Shown: positions 26,930 to 35,592 of the stretch, piece by piece
How the letters are laid out: every line of letters begins with the position of its first letter
Numbering within the stretch: the stretch's first letter is position 1
DNA from: Rhizobiales bacterium 62-17
GTDB lineage: Bacteria; Pseudomonadota; Alphaproteobacteria; Rhizobiales; Beijerinckiaceae
DNA: 64,000 nt
NCBI GenBank assembly: GCA_001898965.1
Contig: MKVW01000003.1
Location: 165,373-229,372 of the forward strand
Direction: 5' to 3'
Notes under the pieces: model-generated
Databases searched by the model: none
What the model was told of the DNA's origin: nothing
What the model saw: the letters and a program-made list of their open reading frames with translations, nothing else
Made by a program: the position numbers and the translations under genes

Positions 26930-28432
26930 TCAGATCGTGGTGGAACGGCTTTCGGTGGTGATGCGGTCGCCTTCCACCCAGCAGGCATGCGTGCCGGCGG
27001 AAATGCGGTGGGGCAGGATGATGCGGGCGATCGGCTCGGCGGCGATATTGGCCGCATCGAGAATGAGGCATTCCGACTGATTGGCCTTCATGTCGGTGAT
27101 ATAGGTCAAGAGATAGCCGTCGTCCTCGCTCTTGGCATTGAGACGGCGGGCGATTTGCGGTTCGCTGCCATAGCGCCCTTCGCCGAACTCCATCCGCTCC
27201 GTGGTGTCGCGGACGAGATCGTAACGCTTGAGGCCGCGGAACAGCCACTCGCCGGGCTGATACAGAACGTTATAGCTGAACCGATAGGGACGGCCGACAT
27301 AGTCGTTGCTGCACACCGGGAATTCGGTGATCTCGTCGTCGATCTGATGTTCGGTGGTCTGGCCCGTGCGCAGATTGAAGCGCCAGCGATACATCAAGGT
27401 CGGGTTGTTGTGCTTGTCGAGATGGGCGCGGATGCGTTCATACTGCTCTTGTTTGGTGCCGCCTTCGCCGACACGCGGCTTATGCGGATTGTTCTGGATG
27501 CAGCCATCCATGACCACTTCGTCGCCATCTTCATAGCAATTGGTCAGATGCAGGATGAAACAGGGCTTGGCCTCGAACCAGCGCACCTGGGCATTGTCGC
27601 CACGCCGTGGGATGACGCCGAAGCGGGCCGGAATATCGCGGTGGAAGGCCAGTTTGCGCTGCCCTTTCTTCAACAGTTCGTGGTCGAAGAAGAAAGGCAG
27701 ATCGTGCAGGACCGTGTAGTTCTTGGTGATGCCGAGATCGTGCGGCCAGCGTGGCCCGGGCAGTTCGATTGGCACGTAGTGGACGAGTTGATTGTTGCGG
27801 TCGATGACACCGTAATTCATGAACGGCGCCACTTCCGGGTAGTTGAAGAACATCATCTCCCCGGTTTCCCAGTCCACTTTGTAGTGCGAGGCGAGGCCAT
27901 GCACGACCTTGCGTGCCCAAGATGGATCGGCACCCAAGGTTTCCAGTGTCACCGGATCGAGGCGCCAGGGCTCGCTGCCCTGTGACATGGAAGCGATGAG
28001 CTTGCCGGCGTGGCAGATCACATCCGTGCCGGCATTGTCCTTCATGGCGCCCATGGAGCCCCAGCCGCGGCGCTCGTAAAGCTGCGGCGCGAGAATACCG
28101 GGCCAGAGCGATTTGCCGGCGCCCTGTTCGGCAAGGAAACCGGTGGTGCGTACGAAGCGGTTGCGATAGGTCGCCTTGCCGTCCTCGAAATGCATGGCGT
28201 GCAGCATGCCGTCCCCATCATAGGGGTGATACATGCCAATCGATTCATGCACCTGATTGTGGGTGTTGCGCACATAGATACCATTGAGATCGCGCGGGAT
28301 CTCGCCGATCACTTTCAGCTCGGGCGTGCTGGCCGTATATTCCTTGTCGTTGGGCGTGAATGGCCCGTTGAGAAAGGGATGATCGTTGTCATCAGCGATG
28401 GTGAGCTTGATCTGATTGACGATCTCAAGCAT
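26930..28432 (-). CDS. Carotenoid/stilbene-cleavage-type oxygenase
   Basis: 500 residues of the seven-bladed propeller family. The four iron-binding His are identifiable as His183 (GLASHYKVD), His231 (WPHDLGIT), His295 (FILHLTNCYED) and His482 (SAGTHACWV). The family uses non-haem Fe(II) and O2 to cut C=C bonds of carotenoids, apocarotenoids or stilbenes such as lignostilbene. The surrounding catabolic genes and the lack of carotenoid synthesis genes favour an aromatic or stilbene-like substrate, an inference only. The start overlaps the end of the upstream hydrolase gene by 8 bp. Confidence 0.9.
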   Translation of the reverse strand: MLEIVNQIKLTIADDNDHPFLNGPFTPNDKEYTASTPELKVIGEIPRDLNGIYVRNTHNQVHESIGMYHPYDGDGMLHAMHFEDGKATYRNRFVRTTGFLAEQGAGKSLWPGILAPQLYERRGWGSMGAMKDNAGTDVICHAGKLIASMSQGSEPWRLDPVTLETLGADPSWARKVVHGLASHYKVDWETGEMMFFNYPEVAPFMNYGVIDRNNQLVHYVPIELPGPRWPHDLGITKNYTVLHDLPFFFDHELLKKGQRKLAFHRDIPARFGVIPRRGDNAQVRWFEAKPCFILHLTNCYEDGDEVVMDGCIQNNPHKPRVGEGGTKQEQYERIRAHLDKHNNPTLMYRWRFNLRTGQTTEHQIDDEITEFPVCSNDYVGRPYRFSYNVLYQPGEWLFRGLKRYDLVRDTTERMEFGEGRYGSEPQIARRLNAKSEDDGYLLTYITDMKANQSECLILDAANIAAEPIARIILPHRISAGTHACWVEGDRITTESRSTTI

Positions 28433-29252
28433 GGGCGCTTTCCTTGGCTTTGGCGACGCGGCGCTGAATGAAGTCGAACAGCACGCGGTTGAATTCGGGC
28501 TGGTTCTCGGCCCAGCCGTAATGTCCGGCGCCGGCGATGACGGCGAATTCGGCGTTGGGCACCAGAGCGGCCGCGGCCTTCATGCCTTCCGGCCGGCCGA
28601 CGCTGTCGCATTCGCCGGCGACGAGCAGGGTGGGCACGCGCAATTGCTTGAGGGTTTCGCGGCCATCGTAAGCCATGATGGCGAGGATCGAGGCGCGGAA
28701 CGTGTCGGCCTTGGTGGAGCCGGCGACCTCGGCGACGAGATCGACCATCGGTCCGCTCGCCTTCGGGCCGAACATGGATTTGATCAGCGGCATGGCGGAT
28801 TCCGCCAAGGTCTTGCCCTGGTCGAGGGGCGCCAGCCGCTTGGCGACATACTCCTTCTGATCCTCGGCGCTGCGCGTGGCGAACGAGCCGACGGTGGCCG
28901 AAACGATCACGCCATGCACGAGATCGGGAAAGAGCAGAGCGGCGCGCGGCGCGATGATGCCGCCGAGGCTGTGCCCGAACAGGATATTGGTGCGCCCCGC
29001 CGTTGCCTTCAGCAACAGACCGAAGCTGCGGGCCAGATAATCGATGCTGTAGTCGCCCGCCGGCAGGTCGGGCAGGGCGCTGAGGCCATAGCCTGGCGCA
29101 TCCCATGCCACCACGCGATAGCCGGCGCGGACCAGTTCGGCGATCTCATAGCGCCAGTAATCCTTGGAGCCATAGCCGCCATGCAGGAGATAGACCGTGA
29201 TATCGCCGTCACCGGTGATGGAATGATCGGGAAGCCGTTCTTTTTGGGCCAT
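28425..29252 (-). CDS. Alpha/beta hydrolase
   Basis: 275 residues. Oxyanion motif YLLHGGYGS, nucleophile elbow FGHSLGG (Ser95), acid GECDSVG (about 216) and base GAGHYGW (about 245). It resembles C-C bond hydrolases and esterases of aromatic degradation. The frame runs 93 bp further up, but GGGGGA sits 5 nt before ATG 29252. First gene of the minus-strand operon that continues into the cleavage oxygenase, MFS importer, cysteine hydrolase, Bug protein and second hydrolase. Confidence 0.85.
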   Translation of the reverse strand: MAQKERLPDHSITGDGDITVYLLHGGYGSKDYWRYEIAELVRAGYRVVAWDAPGYGLSALPDLPAGDYSIDYLARSFGLLLKATAGRTNILFGHSLGGIIAPRAALLFPDLVHGVIVSATVGSFATRSAEDQKEYVAKRLAPLDQGKTLAESAMPLIKSMFGPKASGPMVDLVAEVAGSTKADTFRASILAIMAYDGRETLKQLRVPTLLVAGECDSVGRPEGMKAAAALVPNAEFAVIAGAGHYGWAENQPEFNRVLFDFIQRRVAKAKESAHA

Positions 29253-29373
29253 TGTCGTCCCCCTGTCGCCGGGTGCTGACGCTTGTCTTGCCGAGGTCCC
29301 TGGACGCAGATGAGCGTGCATAACGAACATTCTTTCATATGTCAAATATTATATATATAAGCTAGGGTGTCAG
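29253..29373. promoter_or_regulatory. Divergent promoter region of the catabolic cluster
   Basis: 121 bp between two divergent hydrolase genes. Bases 29336-29361 form a block almost free of G and C (CATATG, then AAATATTATATATATAA), unlike the GC-rich surroundings, and should include the -10 regions of one or both operons. The ATTATATATA core recalls the AT-rich elements at 46643 and 49516. No perfect long palindrome was found here. Confidence 0.45.
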
Positions 29374-30282
29374 ATGGCGGAACGGATCATGCGGCGAGAT
29401 GTGACTTTTCAGTCCGAGGGCGATCGGATCAGCGCCTGGTTCTATGAACCGGCGAAAACAGGCACGGGGCCGGCGCCAGGCATCGTGATGGCACACGGGT
29501 TTGGGGCGACGAAAACCATGCGCCTCGACAGTTTCGCCACGCGCTTCGCGGCCGCTGGCTTCGCGGTCGTCGTCTTTGATTACCGGCGTCTTGGTGAAAG
29601 CGGTGGTGTGCCGCGTCAGGAAATCGATCCGGCGACGCAGATCGAGGATTATCGCAACGCCATCACCTGGCTATCGGATCAGCCTGGTGTCGATGCCGGG
29701 CGCATCGGCATCTGGGGCACCAGCTATAGCGGCGGCCATGTGCTCGTCGTTGGCGCGACCGATGCACGGGTGAAATGCGTTGTTGCGCAGGTGCCGACCA
29801 TCAGCGGTTTTGCGGTCGGCAAGCGCCGCTTCGGCACGGCGGACGTCTTGGCGAAACTCAATGCCGATCTCCACGCCGATCGTCTCGCACGGCTCAACGG
29901 CGGTGCGCCGGAAGTGCGTCCGCTCGTGGCCGCCACGCCAGATGATGTGGGCGCGATCTATTCAGCACCCGATGCGGTGCAATGGTATGTAGAGGCGGGG
30001 GTCGGTGGCGGTTGGGTCAATCAGGCGACCTTGCGCTCCGTGGAATATTCGCGCGCTTACGAGCCCGGCGCTTATGTCTCGTTCATCAGTCCACGGCCGC
30101 TGTTGATGATCGTCGCGCGCGAGGATTTCGTCACGCCGACCGATCTGGCGCTGTCGGCTTTCGAGACGGCGCGCGAACCGAAGAAACTCGTGTTGGTTCC
30201 CGGCGGTCATTTCGAACCCTATGGCGCGGCGCTGCCGCAGGCCGCCGGTGCGGCGCTCGATTGGTTCGTCGAACATTTGTAA
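29374..30282 (+). CDS. Alpha/beta hydrolase, dienelactone-hydrolase/X-Pro peptidase-like
   Basis: 302 residues. Visible elements are the MAHGFGATK oxyanion loop, FDYRRLGES, nucleophile elbow IWGTSYSGGH (Ser117), acid AREDFVTP and base GGHFEPY. The G-x-S-Y-S-G-G elbow occurs in the DUF1100/S15-like subset of alpha/beta hydrolases that act on esters or small acyl compounds. It heads a two-gene unit with an SDR dehydrogenase, divergent from the six-gene catabolic operon, and probably serves the same pathway. Confidence 0.82.
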   Translation: MAERIMRRDVTFQSEGDRISAWFYEPAKTGTGPAPGIVMAHGFGATKTMRLDSFATRFAAAGFAVVVFDYRRLGESGGVPRQEIDPATQIEDYRNAITWLSDQPGVDAGRIGIWGTSYSGGHVLVVGATDARVKCVVAQVPTISGFAVGKRRFGTADVLAKLNADLHADRLARLNGGAPEVRPLVAATPDDVGAIYSAPDAVQWYVEAGVGGGWVNQATLRSVEYSRAYEPGAYVSFISPRPLLMIVAREDFVTPTDLALSAFETAREPKKLVLVPGGHFEPYGAALPQAAGAALDWFVEHL

Positions 30283-30300
30283 CCTTGAAATGGAGATCGC

Positions 30301-31068
30301 ATGGCTGTGGACCTTTTTGATCTGACCGGGCAGACCGCGCTTGTCACCGGAAGTGCTTCCGGCATCGGCAGTGCCATCGCGCGTCTTCTTGCGCAGGCTG
30401 GTGCCGATATCGTCGTGCATGGTTTCGATCAGGCGCAGGCAAGCAGTGCGCTCGTCGAGGAGATCAAGGCCATGGGGCGCCGAGCGATCGCCGTCGATGG
30501 CGATCTGACCGATGCGCGTAAGGTCGCCAGCCTTGCCGACACGATCGGCACGCAGATGGGCGGTCTTGCGATCCTGGTAAACTGTGCCGGCGGCTCGCCG
30601 CGCAAGGCCATGTTCGCGACCATGGAGGAAAGTGCCTGGGATCATGTCATCGACAAGAATCTGAAATCGATGTTTCTGACGACGCAGGCGATGCTGCCGC
30701 TGTTGAAAGCGCAGCCGGGCGCCCGCATCGTCAACGTCACATCTTGCGTGACACGTTCGGGCGGCGTTCCCGGCGGCGGCGCCTATGCGACGGCCAAGGG
30801 CGGCGTCGATGTGTTGACGCGGGCGCTCGCCAAGGAGCTGGCGGGCGATGGCATTCGTGTGAATGGGGTGGCGCCGGGATTGGTCGACAGTCCGTTCCAC
30901 GACAGCGACCCGAAGGCAAAATACCCGCATCTGATCGGCCGTATTCCACTCGGCCGCATCGGTGAGCCCGAGGATATCGCCGGGCCGGTGTTGTTTCTCG
31001 TCTCGAAAGCCGCACGCTATGTCACCGCCGAGATCATCGAGGTGAGCGGCGGGACGCGGTTGACGTGA
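30301..31068 (+). CDS. Short-chain dehydrogenase/reductase (SDR)
   Basis: 255 residues, classical SDR: cofactor motif TGSASGIGSAIA (about 17-28), NCAGG, catalytic Ser (NVTSCVTRSG) and YATAKGG (Tyr-X3-Lys), ending with a VSGGTRLT tail. It oxidises or reduces an alcohol/ketone with NAD(P). After the first beta-strand the segment VVHGFD lacks the Arg/Lys typical of NADPH users, so NAD(H) is a fair guess. GGAG sits 5 nt before ATG. Follows the hydrolase by 18 bp. Confidence 0.9.
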   Translation: MAVDLFDLTGQTALVTGSASGIGSAIARLLAQAGADIVVHGFDQAQASSALVEEIKAMGRRAIAVDGDLTDARKVASLADTIGTQMGGLAILVNCAGGSPRKAMFATMEESAWDHVIDKNLKSMFLTTQAMLPLLKAQPGARIVNVTSCVTRSGGVPGGGAYATAKGGVDVLTRALAKELAGDGIRVNGVAPGLVDSPFHDSDPKAKYPHLIGRIPLGRIGEPEDIAGPVLFLVSKAARYVTAEIIEVSGGTRLT

Positions 31069-31078
31069 TCGAATGCAA

Positions 31079-31108
31079 AAGGGGCGGTGGATTGCGCCAC
31101 CGCCCCTT
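31079..31108. terminator. Bidirectional terminator between SDR and yghU-like gene
   Basis: Perfect 12-bp stem AAGGGGCGGTGG (31079-31090) / CCACCGCCCCTT (31097-31108) with 6-nt loop between convergent genes. Read on the minus strand it is followed by TTTT, so it should be strongest for the yghU-like gene. Confidence 0.8.
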
Positions 31109-31132
31109 CACGTCTTCTGCACTAGAGAGGCG

Positions 31133-32005
31133 TTACGCCTTCGCCAATTTGTCCTGTGTCTTGGTGTCGAAGTCGCTGGCGTCGTGGCGTTCGTGCAATT
31201 GGGTTTCCGGCTCGCCGCTGGTGCGATTGACCATGCGGCCGCGCTTCACGGCTGGACGTGCGTAGACCTGATCGGCCCAGCGTTGCAGGTTCTTGTAGTC
31301 CTGCACGGCGAGGAATTCGCCAGCGCCGTAGTTCCAGCCCTTGGCCAGGCCGCCGTACCAAGGCCAGATCGCCATATCGGCGACGGTATATTCGCTGCCG
31401 GCGATATATTCGGTGTTCGCCAACTGCCGGTCGAGCACGTCGAGCTGGCGTTTGGTTTCCATCGCATAACGGTCGATCGCATATTCGATCTTGATCGGCG
31501 CATAGGCGTAGAAATGTCCCAGGCCGCCGCCGACGAAAGGCGCGCTGCCCATCTGCCAGAAGAGCCAGGAGAGGGTTTCGGCGCGGGCCGGCTGTTCGGT
31601 CGGCAGGAAGGCGCCGAATTTCTCGGCGAGATGGACGAGGATCGCGCCGGATTCGAACACGCGGATCGGCGTCTTGCCGCTGCGATCGACCAAAGCCGGA
31701 ATCTTCGAATTCGGATTGACGTCGACAAAGCCGCTGCCGAACTGATCGCCTTCGCCGATCTTGATCAGCCACGCATCATACTCAGCGCCTTTATGGCCAG
31801 CGGCCAGCAGCTCTTCGAGCATGATCGTCACTTTCACCCCATTGGGGGTGCCGAGCGAATAAAGCTGGAGGGGATGTTTGCCGATCGGCAATTCCTTCTC
31901 GTGGGTTGGTCCGGCGATGGGGCGGTTGATGTTGGCGAATTGCCCGCCGTTGCCTTTGTTCCAGGTCCAAACTTTCGGGGGTGTGTATTCGGCTGTCTCG
32001 GCCAT
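31133..32005 (-). CDS. yghU: Glutathione-dependent disulfide-bond oxidoreductase, YghU-like GST
   Basis: 290 residues. N-terminal extension with the YghU pattern (PPKVWTWNKGNGG, ANINRPIAGPTHEKELP), a thioredoxin-fold domain starting near HPLQLYSLGTPNGVKV, and a helical GST C-domain. YghU and YfcG bind two glutathiones and reduce small disulfides such as hydroxyethyl disulfide. The start at 32005 (MAETAEY) has GCGGAG 6 nt upstream, while the ATG 7 codons earlier has none. Stands alone with its own terminator. Confidence 0.93.
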   Translation of the reverse strand: MAETAEYTPPKVWTWNKGNGGQFANINRPIAGPTHEKELPIGKHPLQLYSLGTPNGVKVTIMLEELLAAGHKGAEYDAWLIKIGEGDQFGSGFVDVNPNSKIPALVDRSGKTPIRVFESGAILVHLAEKFGAFLPTEQPARAETLSWLFWQMGSAPFVGGGLGHFYAYAPIKIEYAIDRYAMETKRQLDVLDRQLANTEYIAGSEYTVADMAIWPWYGGLAKGWNYGAGEFLAVQDYKNLQRWADQVYARPAVKRGRMVNRTSGEPETQLHERHDASDFDTKTQDKLAKA

Positions 32006-32120
32006 GATCGGCTCCGCTAAAGGCATGGATGGCCGATAATCTGGGGGCTCCCCGCGTCAATGGCAATCGGAGAGATCAACATTTCGAAAGGCGAATGGAA
32101 TCAGCTTTTCAAGCGATGAG

Positions 32121-32534
32121 TCAGGCGCCGAGTTCGTTCGATCGTTGATCGTAGCTCTGCTGCGCGATGAGCACGGCGTCGAAATTGTTCTCCGCCCACA
32201 GGCGCAGACTGTCGACCGCTTGCGCCAGAGTGCGCCCTAGCGGAGTGATCGCATATTCGACGGTGACGGGAACGGTGGCGATGGCGGTGCGGGTGACGAG
32301 GCCGTCGCGCTCCAAGCTCTTCAGGGTATGCGACGCCATCTTCTGCGATAGTCCGTCGATTTCGCGGCGGAGCTGATTAAAGCGTTGCGGTCCATGGTCG
32401 AGCAGGCCGAGGATCAACACCGCCCATTTGTCGGCGATCCGGTCGAGCACCATCCGGGTCGGACAGATGGCCGAATAGGGATTGGGCGGCAGAGTGCCGT
32501 GAGGGGCGGTTTCGGACAGGTGACTTGAGCGCAT
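32121..32534 (-). CDS. HxlR family transcriptional regulator
   Basis: 137 residues; the HxlR winged helix spans about 20-115 (CPTRMVLDRIADKWAVLILGLL, RFNQLRREIDGLSQKMASHTLKSLERDGLVTR, YAITPLGRTL). One Cys (Cys24) lies just before the first helix, the position that acts as redox or electrophile sensor in YodB/HypR-type members. It is divergent from an NAD(P)-binding oxidoreductase, the usual layout in which an HxlR protein controls its neighbour in response to quinones or other electrophiles. Confidence 0.9.
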   Translation of the reverse strand: MRSSHLSETAPHGTLPPNPYSAICPTRMVLDRIADKWAVLILGLLDHGPQRFNQLRREIDGLSQKMASHTLKSLERDGLVTRTAIATVPVTVEYAITPLGRTLAQAVDSLRLWAENNFDAVLIAQQSYDQRSNELGA

Positions 32535-32558
32535 AGCGGTGCCTTCTTTACAGCAAGA

Positions 32559-32583
32559 TATCCATAGCGCATCTGGTATCCAT
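32559..32583 (+). promoter_or_regulatory. TATCCAT direct repeats between hxlR-like gene and oxidoreductase
   Basis: TATCCAT occurs at 32559-32565 and 32577-32583, 18 bp apart in the same direction, in the 74-bp divergent gap. Position and spacing fit an operator for the HxlR protein next door. Confidence 0.4.
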
Positions 32584-32608
32584 TGGAAACTAATAGAAGG
32601 ATCCTCCC

Positions 32609-33217
32609 ATGAAAATCGCTCTCATCGGCGCCACCGGCAATGCCGGCTCGCGCATTCTCGCCGAACTTTCCCAACGTGGTCATCAGGTTACGGCCATCGT
32701 CCGCAAGCCCGAGGCGGTGCCGGCGCTGCCCGGCGTCACCGCAGTGAAGGGCGATGTCCATGACCAGGCCGGCCTTGCCAACCTGCTGGCCGGCCATGAT
32801 GCGGTGATCTCTTCGGCCCATTTTACTGCCAGCGACCCGAACAAGCTGATCGAAGCCGTGCGCGCCTCGGGCGTGAAGCGCTATCTGGTGGTCGGCGGCG
32901 CCGGCAGCCTGGAGGTGGCGCCGGGCGTGAAACTCATTGATACGCCTGAATTTCCGGCGATTTATAAAGCCGAGGCCTCGGGCGGCAATGTCTTCCTCGA
33001 CATTCTGCGCGACGAGAAGGCGCTCGATTGGACGTTCCTGTCGCCGTCGGCGCTGTTTGTGGCCGGCGAGCGGACCGGCAAGTTCCGTCTCGGCAAGGAC
33101 GCGTTGCTCACCAACGATAAGGGCAGCAGCATTTCCTTCGAAGATTATGCCATCGCCTTGGCCGATGAGCTTGAATCGCCAAGACATTCCCGCCAGCGGT
33201 TCACCGTCGGCTATTGA
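32609..33217 (+). CDS. NAD(P)-dependent oxidoreductase, atypical SDR
   Basis: 202 residues with a Rossmann motif GATGNAGSRI at the very start and VVGGAGSLEV / ALDWTFLSPSALF further on, as in the NmrA/YwnB-like NAD(P)H-binding family. The classic Tyr-X3-Lys pair is lacking; members act as quinone or flavin reductases or as redox sensors. A strong ribosome site, AGAAGGA, precedes the ATG. Divergent from the HxlR regulator and likely induced through it. Confidence 0.87.
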   Translation: MKIALIGATGNAGSRILAELSQRGHQVTAIVRKPEAVPALPGVTAVKGDVHDQAGLANLLAGHDAVISSAHFTASDPNKLIEAVRASGVKRYLVVGGAGSLEVAPGVKLIDTPEFPAIYKAEASGGNVFLDILRDEKALDWTFLSPSALFVAGERTGKFRLGKDALLTNDKGSSISFEDYAIALADELESPRHSRQRFTVGY

Positions 33218-33305
33218 TCGATAAAAGGCGGATCGGGGTGGGAAAAGGCCGGGTTTCCCCACCCAAACCTTGCCCCGACTCGCCCTTTTCTTTACCCGTG
33301 CGGCC

Positions 33306-35558
33306 ATGAGCAAAAATGTGACTCCGCCGGGCGCGTCGGGTGGTTCCGGCGCCGATATTGTTTCGCTGAAGGATGCGCTCGAGGAGCGCTATCTGGCCTA
33401 TGCGCTCTCCACCATCATGGGGCGCGCACTGCCGGATGCGCGCGACGGCCTGAAGCCGGTGCATCGCCGCATTCTGTACGGCATGCAGATACTGAAGCTC
33501 GATCCCGGCACCGCCTTCAAGAAATGCGCAAAGATCGTCGGCGACGTGATGGGTTCGTTCCATCCGCACGGCGACCAGGCGATCTATGATGCGCTCGTGC
33601 GTCTCGCCCAGGATTTCTCCTCGCGCTATCCTTTGATCGAAGGGCAGGGCAATTTCGGCAACGTCGACGGCGACAGTCCGGCCGCCTATCGCTACACCGA
33701 AGCGCGCATGACCGAAGTGGCGCGCATGCTGCTTGAAGGCATCGACGAAGATGCCATCGACTTCCGAGAGAATTATTCGGGCGACCAGAAAGAGCCGATC
33801 GTTCTGCCGGCGGCTTTCCCCAATCTGCTCGCCAATGGCGCGCAGGGCATCGCGGTCGGCATGGCCACGTCGATCCCGCCGCATAACATCGGCGAATTGT
33901 GCGATGCCGCCCTTTATCTGGTGAACCATCCGAAGGCCAATTCGGATCAGCTCAGCGCTTTCGTGCAAGGGCCGGATTTTCCGACGGGCGGCATTATCGT
34001 CGATACGCCGGAACAGATTCAGGAAGCCTATCGCAGCGGCCGCGGCTCGTTCCGCATCCGCTCGCGCTGGAGCAAGGAAGAGGGCGCGCGCGGCACCTGG
34101 AATATCGTCGTCACCGAAATTCCGTACATGGTGCAGAAGAGCCGGCTCATCGAAAAGCTGGCCGAGCTGATCAACGACAAGAAACTGCCGCTCGTTGCCG
34201 ACATTCGCGATGAATCGGCCGAGGATGTGCGCATCGTCATCGAGCCGCGCTCCCGCACGGTCGATCCTGCCGTGATGATGGAAACGCTGTTCCGGCTGAC
34301 CGAGCTGGAGAGCCGTTTCCCGCTCAACATGAACGTGCTGGTCGACGGCGTGATCCCGAAAGTGGTGTCGCTGTCGGAAGCGTTGAAGCAATGGCTCGAT
34401 CACCGCCGCACCGTGCTGGTGCGGCGCTCGCGCTACCGCCTTGGCCAGATCGATCATCGGTTGGAAGTCCTGGCCGGCATGATTATAGTCTATCTCAACC
34501 TCGACGAGGTGATCCGTATCATCCGCGAGGAAGACGAGCCGAAGGAAGCGTTGAAGACGCGTTTCGAACTCTCCGATGTGCAGGCCAACTATATTCTCGA
34601 CACGCGGCTGCGCTCTTTGCGCCGCCTGGAAGAGATGCAGCTCAAGAAAGAACATGAAGAGCTGACGGCGGAGAAGGGCGGCATCGAGGAACTGTTGGCC
34701 GACGAGGCCAAGCAGTGGAAGGCCGTCACCTGGCAGATCCGCGAGATGAAGAAGAAGTTTGCGGCCGACGCTAAGCTTGGCAAGCGTCGCACGACCTTCG
34801 AGACGCCGCCGGCCACCGCCGACATCGACCTGACCGAAGCGCTGATCGAGCGCGAGCCGGTGACCGTCGTGCTCTCCGAAAAGGGCTGGGTGCGCACCCT
34901 GCGCGGGCATCAGGCCGATCTGTCGTCGCTCGCCTTCAAGGGCGACGATTATCTCAAGACCGCTTTCTTCACCGAGACGACGCAGAAGATCCTGTTGCTT
35001 GCCACCAACGGCAAGGTGTTCACGCTCGATGCGTCGAAACTCCCGGGTGGGCGTGGCTTCGGCGAACCGGTGCGCCTGATGGTCGATATCGAGGAAGGCG
35101 CCGACGTGACGGCGCTCTTCCCCTATACGGCCGGCACGAAAATGCTGGTGGCTTCTTCCGACGGACGCGGTTTCGTCGCGCCGCAGGACGAGATGATCGG
35201 CAATACCCGCAAGGGCAAGTCGCTGCTCAATGTCGATGCGGGCGAAAAGGCCGTCGTCATCGTTGAGGCGGTGGGCGATCATGTCGCCACCATCGGCGAA
35301 AATCGCAAGATGCTCGTCTTCAAGCTCGACGAAGTGCCGGAGATGGCGCGCGGCAAGGGCGTGCGCCTGCAGCGCTACAAGGACGGTGGCATCGCCGATG
35401 CGAAAGTGTTCAAACTGTCGGAAGGGTTGACCTGGAAGGACAGCGCCGGCCGCACCTTCACCGTCGAGCGTGGCGAGCTGAAGGATTGGATCGGTGCCCG
35501 TGCTGAAGCGGGGCGCCTGCCGCCGAAGGGCTTCCCGAAGACCAACAAGTTTGGATAA
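33306..35558 (+). CDS. parC: DNA topoisomerase IV subunit A
   Basis: 750 residues. The breakage-reunion domain holds [45 protein letters not shown] and the catalytic Tyr130 in AAYRYTEAR; a C-terminal propeller domain follows (about 490-740). With ParE it forms the ATP-driven enzyme that unlinks daughter chromosomes. ParC rather than GyrA is favoured by the length and the lack of the GyrA box QRRGGKG. ATG 33306 (MSKNVTPPG) is preferred to the ATG 12 codons upstream. It ends in a textbook terminator. Confidence 0.95.
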   Translation: MSKNVTPPGASGGSGADIVSLKDALEERYLAYALSTIMGRALPDARDGLKPVHRRILYGMQILKLDPGTAFKKCAKIVGDVMGSFHPHGDQAIYDALVRLAQDFSSRYPLIEGQGNFGNVDGDSPAAYRYTEARMTEVARMLLEGIDEDAIDFRENYSGDQKEPIVLPAAFPNLLANGAQGIAVGMATSIPPHNIGELCDAALYLVNHPKANSDQLSAFVQGPDFPTGGIIVDTPEQIQEAYRSGRGSFRIRSRWSKEEGARGTWNIVVTEIPYMVQKSRLIEKLAELINDKKLPLVADIRDESAEDVRIVIEPRSRTVDPAVMMETLFRLTELESRFPLNMNVLVDGVIPKVVSLSEALKQWLDHRRTVLVRRSRYRLGQIDHRLEVLAGMIIVYLNLDEVIRIIREEDEPKEALKTRFELSDVQANYILDTRLRSLRRLEEMQLKKEHEELTAEKGGIEELLADEAKQWKAVTWQIREMKKKFAADAKLGKRRTTFETPPATADIDLTEALIEREPVTVVLSEKGWVRTLRGHQADLSSLAFKGDDYLKTAFFTETTQKILLLATNGKVFTLDASKLPGGRGFGEPVRLMVDIEEGADVTALFPYTAGTKMLVASSDGRGFVAPQDEMIGNTRKGKSLLNVDAGEKAVVIVEAVGDHVATIGENRKMLVFKLDEVPEMARGKGVRLQRYKDGGIADAKVFKLSEGLTWKDSAGRTFTVERGELKDWIGARAEAGRLPPKGFPKTNKFG

Positions 35559-35562
35559 GTGC

Positions 35563-35592
35563 AAGGCCGCTGTGATACACAGCGGCCTTTTT
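35563..35592 (+). terminator. Intrinsic terminator of parC
   Basis: Perfect 12-bp stem AAGGCCGCTGTG (35563-35574) / CACAGCGGCCTT (35578-35589), 3-nt loop, then T-run to 35592, 4 bp after the parC stop. Confidence 0.92.

Noticed and set aside
25675-26961. 428-codon plus-strand open frame opposite the MFS gene
   Set aside because: Gly/Asp/Arg/Gln-rich antisense artefact; the MFS protein on the minus strand has clear helices and motifs.
33201-35564. 787-codon open frame on the minus strand opposite parC
   Set aside because: Mirror of the GC-rich parC gene; composition is an Arg/His/Gln-rich artefact with no domain, and parC is unmistakable on the other strand.
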